From Archivesica marissinica (Eukaryota > Mollusca > Bivalvia > Venerida > Vesicomyidae), in contig CM026397.1 of the NCBI GenBank assembly GCA_014843695.1, positions 51,880,101-51,944,100 of the forward strand: a stretch of DNA of 64,000 nucleotides, given 5' to 3'. The notes under the pieces are model-generated. The model had not been told where the DNA came from and did no database searches. It saw only the letters and a list, made by a program, of their open reading frames with translations. The translations under genes and the position numbers were made by a program. Shown here piece after piece: positions 62,437 through 64,000 of this stretch. Within the stretch, counting starts at the first letter, position 1. Every line of letters starts with the position of its first letter.

Positions 62437-64000
62437 GTTATTGTCGCTCACTTCTCTTCCTTATTGTCGCTCACTTCTCTTCCTTATTGTCGCTCACTTC
62501 TCTTCCTTATTGTCGCTCACTTCTCTTCCTTATTGTCGCTCACTTCTCTTCCTTATTGTCGCTCACTTCTCTTCCTTATTGTCGCTCACTTCTCTTCCCT
62601 ATTGTCCCTCACTTCTCTTCCCTATTGTCCCTCACTTCTCTTCCCTATTGTCGCTCACTTCTCTTCCCTATTGTCGCTCACTTCTCTTCCCTATTGTTGC
62701 TCACTTCTCTTCCCTATTGTTGCTCACTTCTCTTCCTTATTGTCGCTCACTTCTCTTCCTTATTGTCCCTCACTTCTCTTCCTTATTGTCGCTCACTTCT
62801 CTTCCCTATTGTCACTCACTTCTCTTCCCTATTGTCCCTCACTTCTCTTCCTTATTGTCGCTCACTTCTCTTCCTTATTGTCGCTTTCTCTTCCTTATTG
62901 TCGCCTCACTTCTCTTCCTTATTGTCGCTCACTTCTCTTCCTTATTGTCGCTCACTTCTCTTCCTATTGTCTCACTCACTTCTCTTCCTATATTGTCGCT
63001 CACTTCTCTTCCTTATTGTCGCTCACCTCTCTTCCCTATTGTCGCTCACTTCTCTTCCCTATTGTCGCTCACTTCTCTTCCTATTGTCGCTCACTTCTCT
63101 TCCTATTGTCGCTCACTTCTCTTCCCTATTGTCGCTCACTTCTCTTCCCTATTGTCTCACTTCTTTCCCTATTGTCGCTCACTATTGTCGCTCACTTCTC
63201 TTCCTTATTGTCGCTCACTTCTCTTCCTTATTGTCGCTCACTTCTCTTCCTTATTGTCGCTCACTTCTCTTCCTTATTGTCGCTCACTTCTCTTCCTTAT
63301 TGTCGCTCACTTCTCTTCCTTATTGTCGCTCACTTCTCTTCCTTATTGTCGCTCACTTCTCTTCCTTATTGTCGCTCACTTCTCTTCCCTATTGTCGCTC
63401 ACTTCTCTTCCCTATTGTCGCTCACTTCTCTTCCTTATTGTCCCTCACTTCTCTTCCTTATTGTCGCTCACTTCTCTTCCCTATTGTCGCTCACTTCTCT
63501 TCCCTATTGTCGTCACTTCTCTTCCTTATTGTCGCTCACTTCTCTTCCTTATTGTCGCTCACTTCTCTTCCCTATTGTCGCTCAGCTCACTTCTCTTCCC
63601 TATTGTCGCTCACTTCTCTTCCCTATTGTCCTCACTTCTCTTCCTATCTCTTCCTATTGTCTCTCATTTCCTCCTTCTCTTCCTTATTGTCGCTCACTTC
63701 TCTTCCTCTATTGTCCCTGTCCTCTCTTCCTTATTGTCGCTCACTTCTCTTCCTTATTGTCGCTCACTTCTCTTCCTATTGTCCCTCACTTCTCTTCCTT
63801 ATTGTCGCTCACTTCTCTTCCTTATTGTCGCTCACTTCTCTTCCTTATTGTCTCACTTCTCTTCCCTATTGTCGCTCACTTCTCTTCCTTATTGTCTCAC
63901 TTCTCTTCCCTATTGTCGCTCACTTCTCTTCCCTATCTCACTTCTCTTCCCTATTGTCGCTCACTTCTCTTCCTTATTGTCGCTCACTTCTCTTCCCTAT
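62437..64000. repeat. Minisatellite, 23 bp unit, more than 65 copies, runs out of window
   Basis: The unit is 'tgtcgctcacttctcttcct' plus 'tat', with 'ccctat' and 'tgtccctc' variants. The plus strand is strongly pyrimidine-rich. The left part is regular; about 63600-63960 has many indels and short units ('tctcactt', 'ctatctc'), by decay or sequencing error. Confidence 0.97.

Overview
This is a eukaryotic, A/T-rich, intergenic or intronic window with no complete protein-coding gene that I can support. The content points to a marine or freshwater invertebrate, most likely a bivalve mollusc. It has several families of tRNA-derived SINEs, many short TTAA-flanked MITEs, dispersed bivalve-style repeats (including one with 'aggtcaaggtca'-type text), and very many minisatellites. 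The taxon is an inference from repeat style only; no species-diagnostic gene is present.

Layout. 0-6 kb: a dispersed repeat, then long arrays of 29-31, 26, 18 and 32 bp units. 6-17.5 kb: SINEs, TTAA MITEs, a TIR element with a nested MITE, and small arrays. 17.8-20.35 kb: three different minisatellites almost end to end. 20.4-22.6 kb: the longest stretch free of recognised mobile elements, with an ancient degenerate array and one possible coding exon. 22.65-25.5 kb: five more arrays. 26.03-27.73 kb: the only protein-coding element, a broken IS630/Tc1/mariner-type (ITm) transposon whose right terminal inverted repeat runs straight into a 61-bp array. 29.0-34.25 kb: a ~5-kb array of a 28-bp unit followed by a 22-bp array. 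34.4-46.4 kb: nested SINEs, MITEs and TIR elements. 47.2-54.6 kb: 17-bp and 30-bp arrays with interspersed elements. 54.7-62 kb: MITEs, a 34-bp array, SINEs and 26-28-bp arrays. 62.4 kb to the end: a 23-bp pyrimidine-rich array that runs out of the window. By adding array lengths, tandem repeats make up a bit over one third of the window.

Main observation. At least eight arrays are built from a segment of a mobile or dispersed element that is also present here as a single unexpanded copy. Seeds include SINE bodies (19.5, 37.7 and 42.1 kb), element ends or TIRs (11.3, 27.7 and 57.0 kb), an element interior (46.1 kb) and two neighbouring segments of one dispersed repeat (22.65 and 22.89 kb, unexpanded copy at 43.8 kb). 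The window therefore reads like a record of minisatellites being born from transposons. A second notable point is that the ITm transposon carries tRNA-like A-box/B-box modules in mirror-image positions near both ends.

Family names used below (SINE-A to SINE-E, MITE-A to MITE-C, T, R1, R5) are local labels for this window, not database names.
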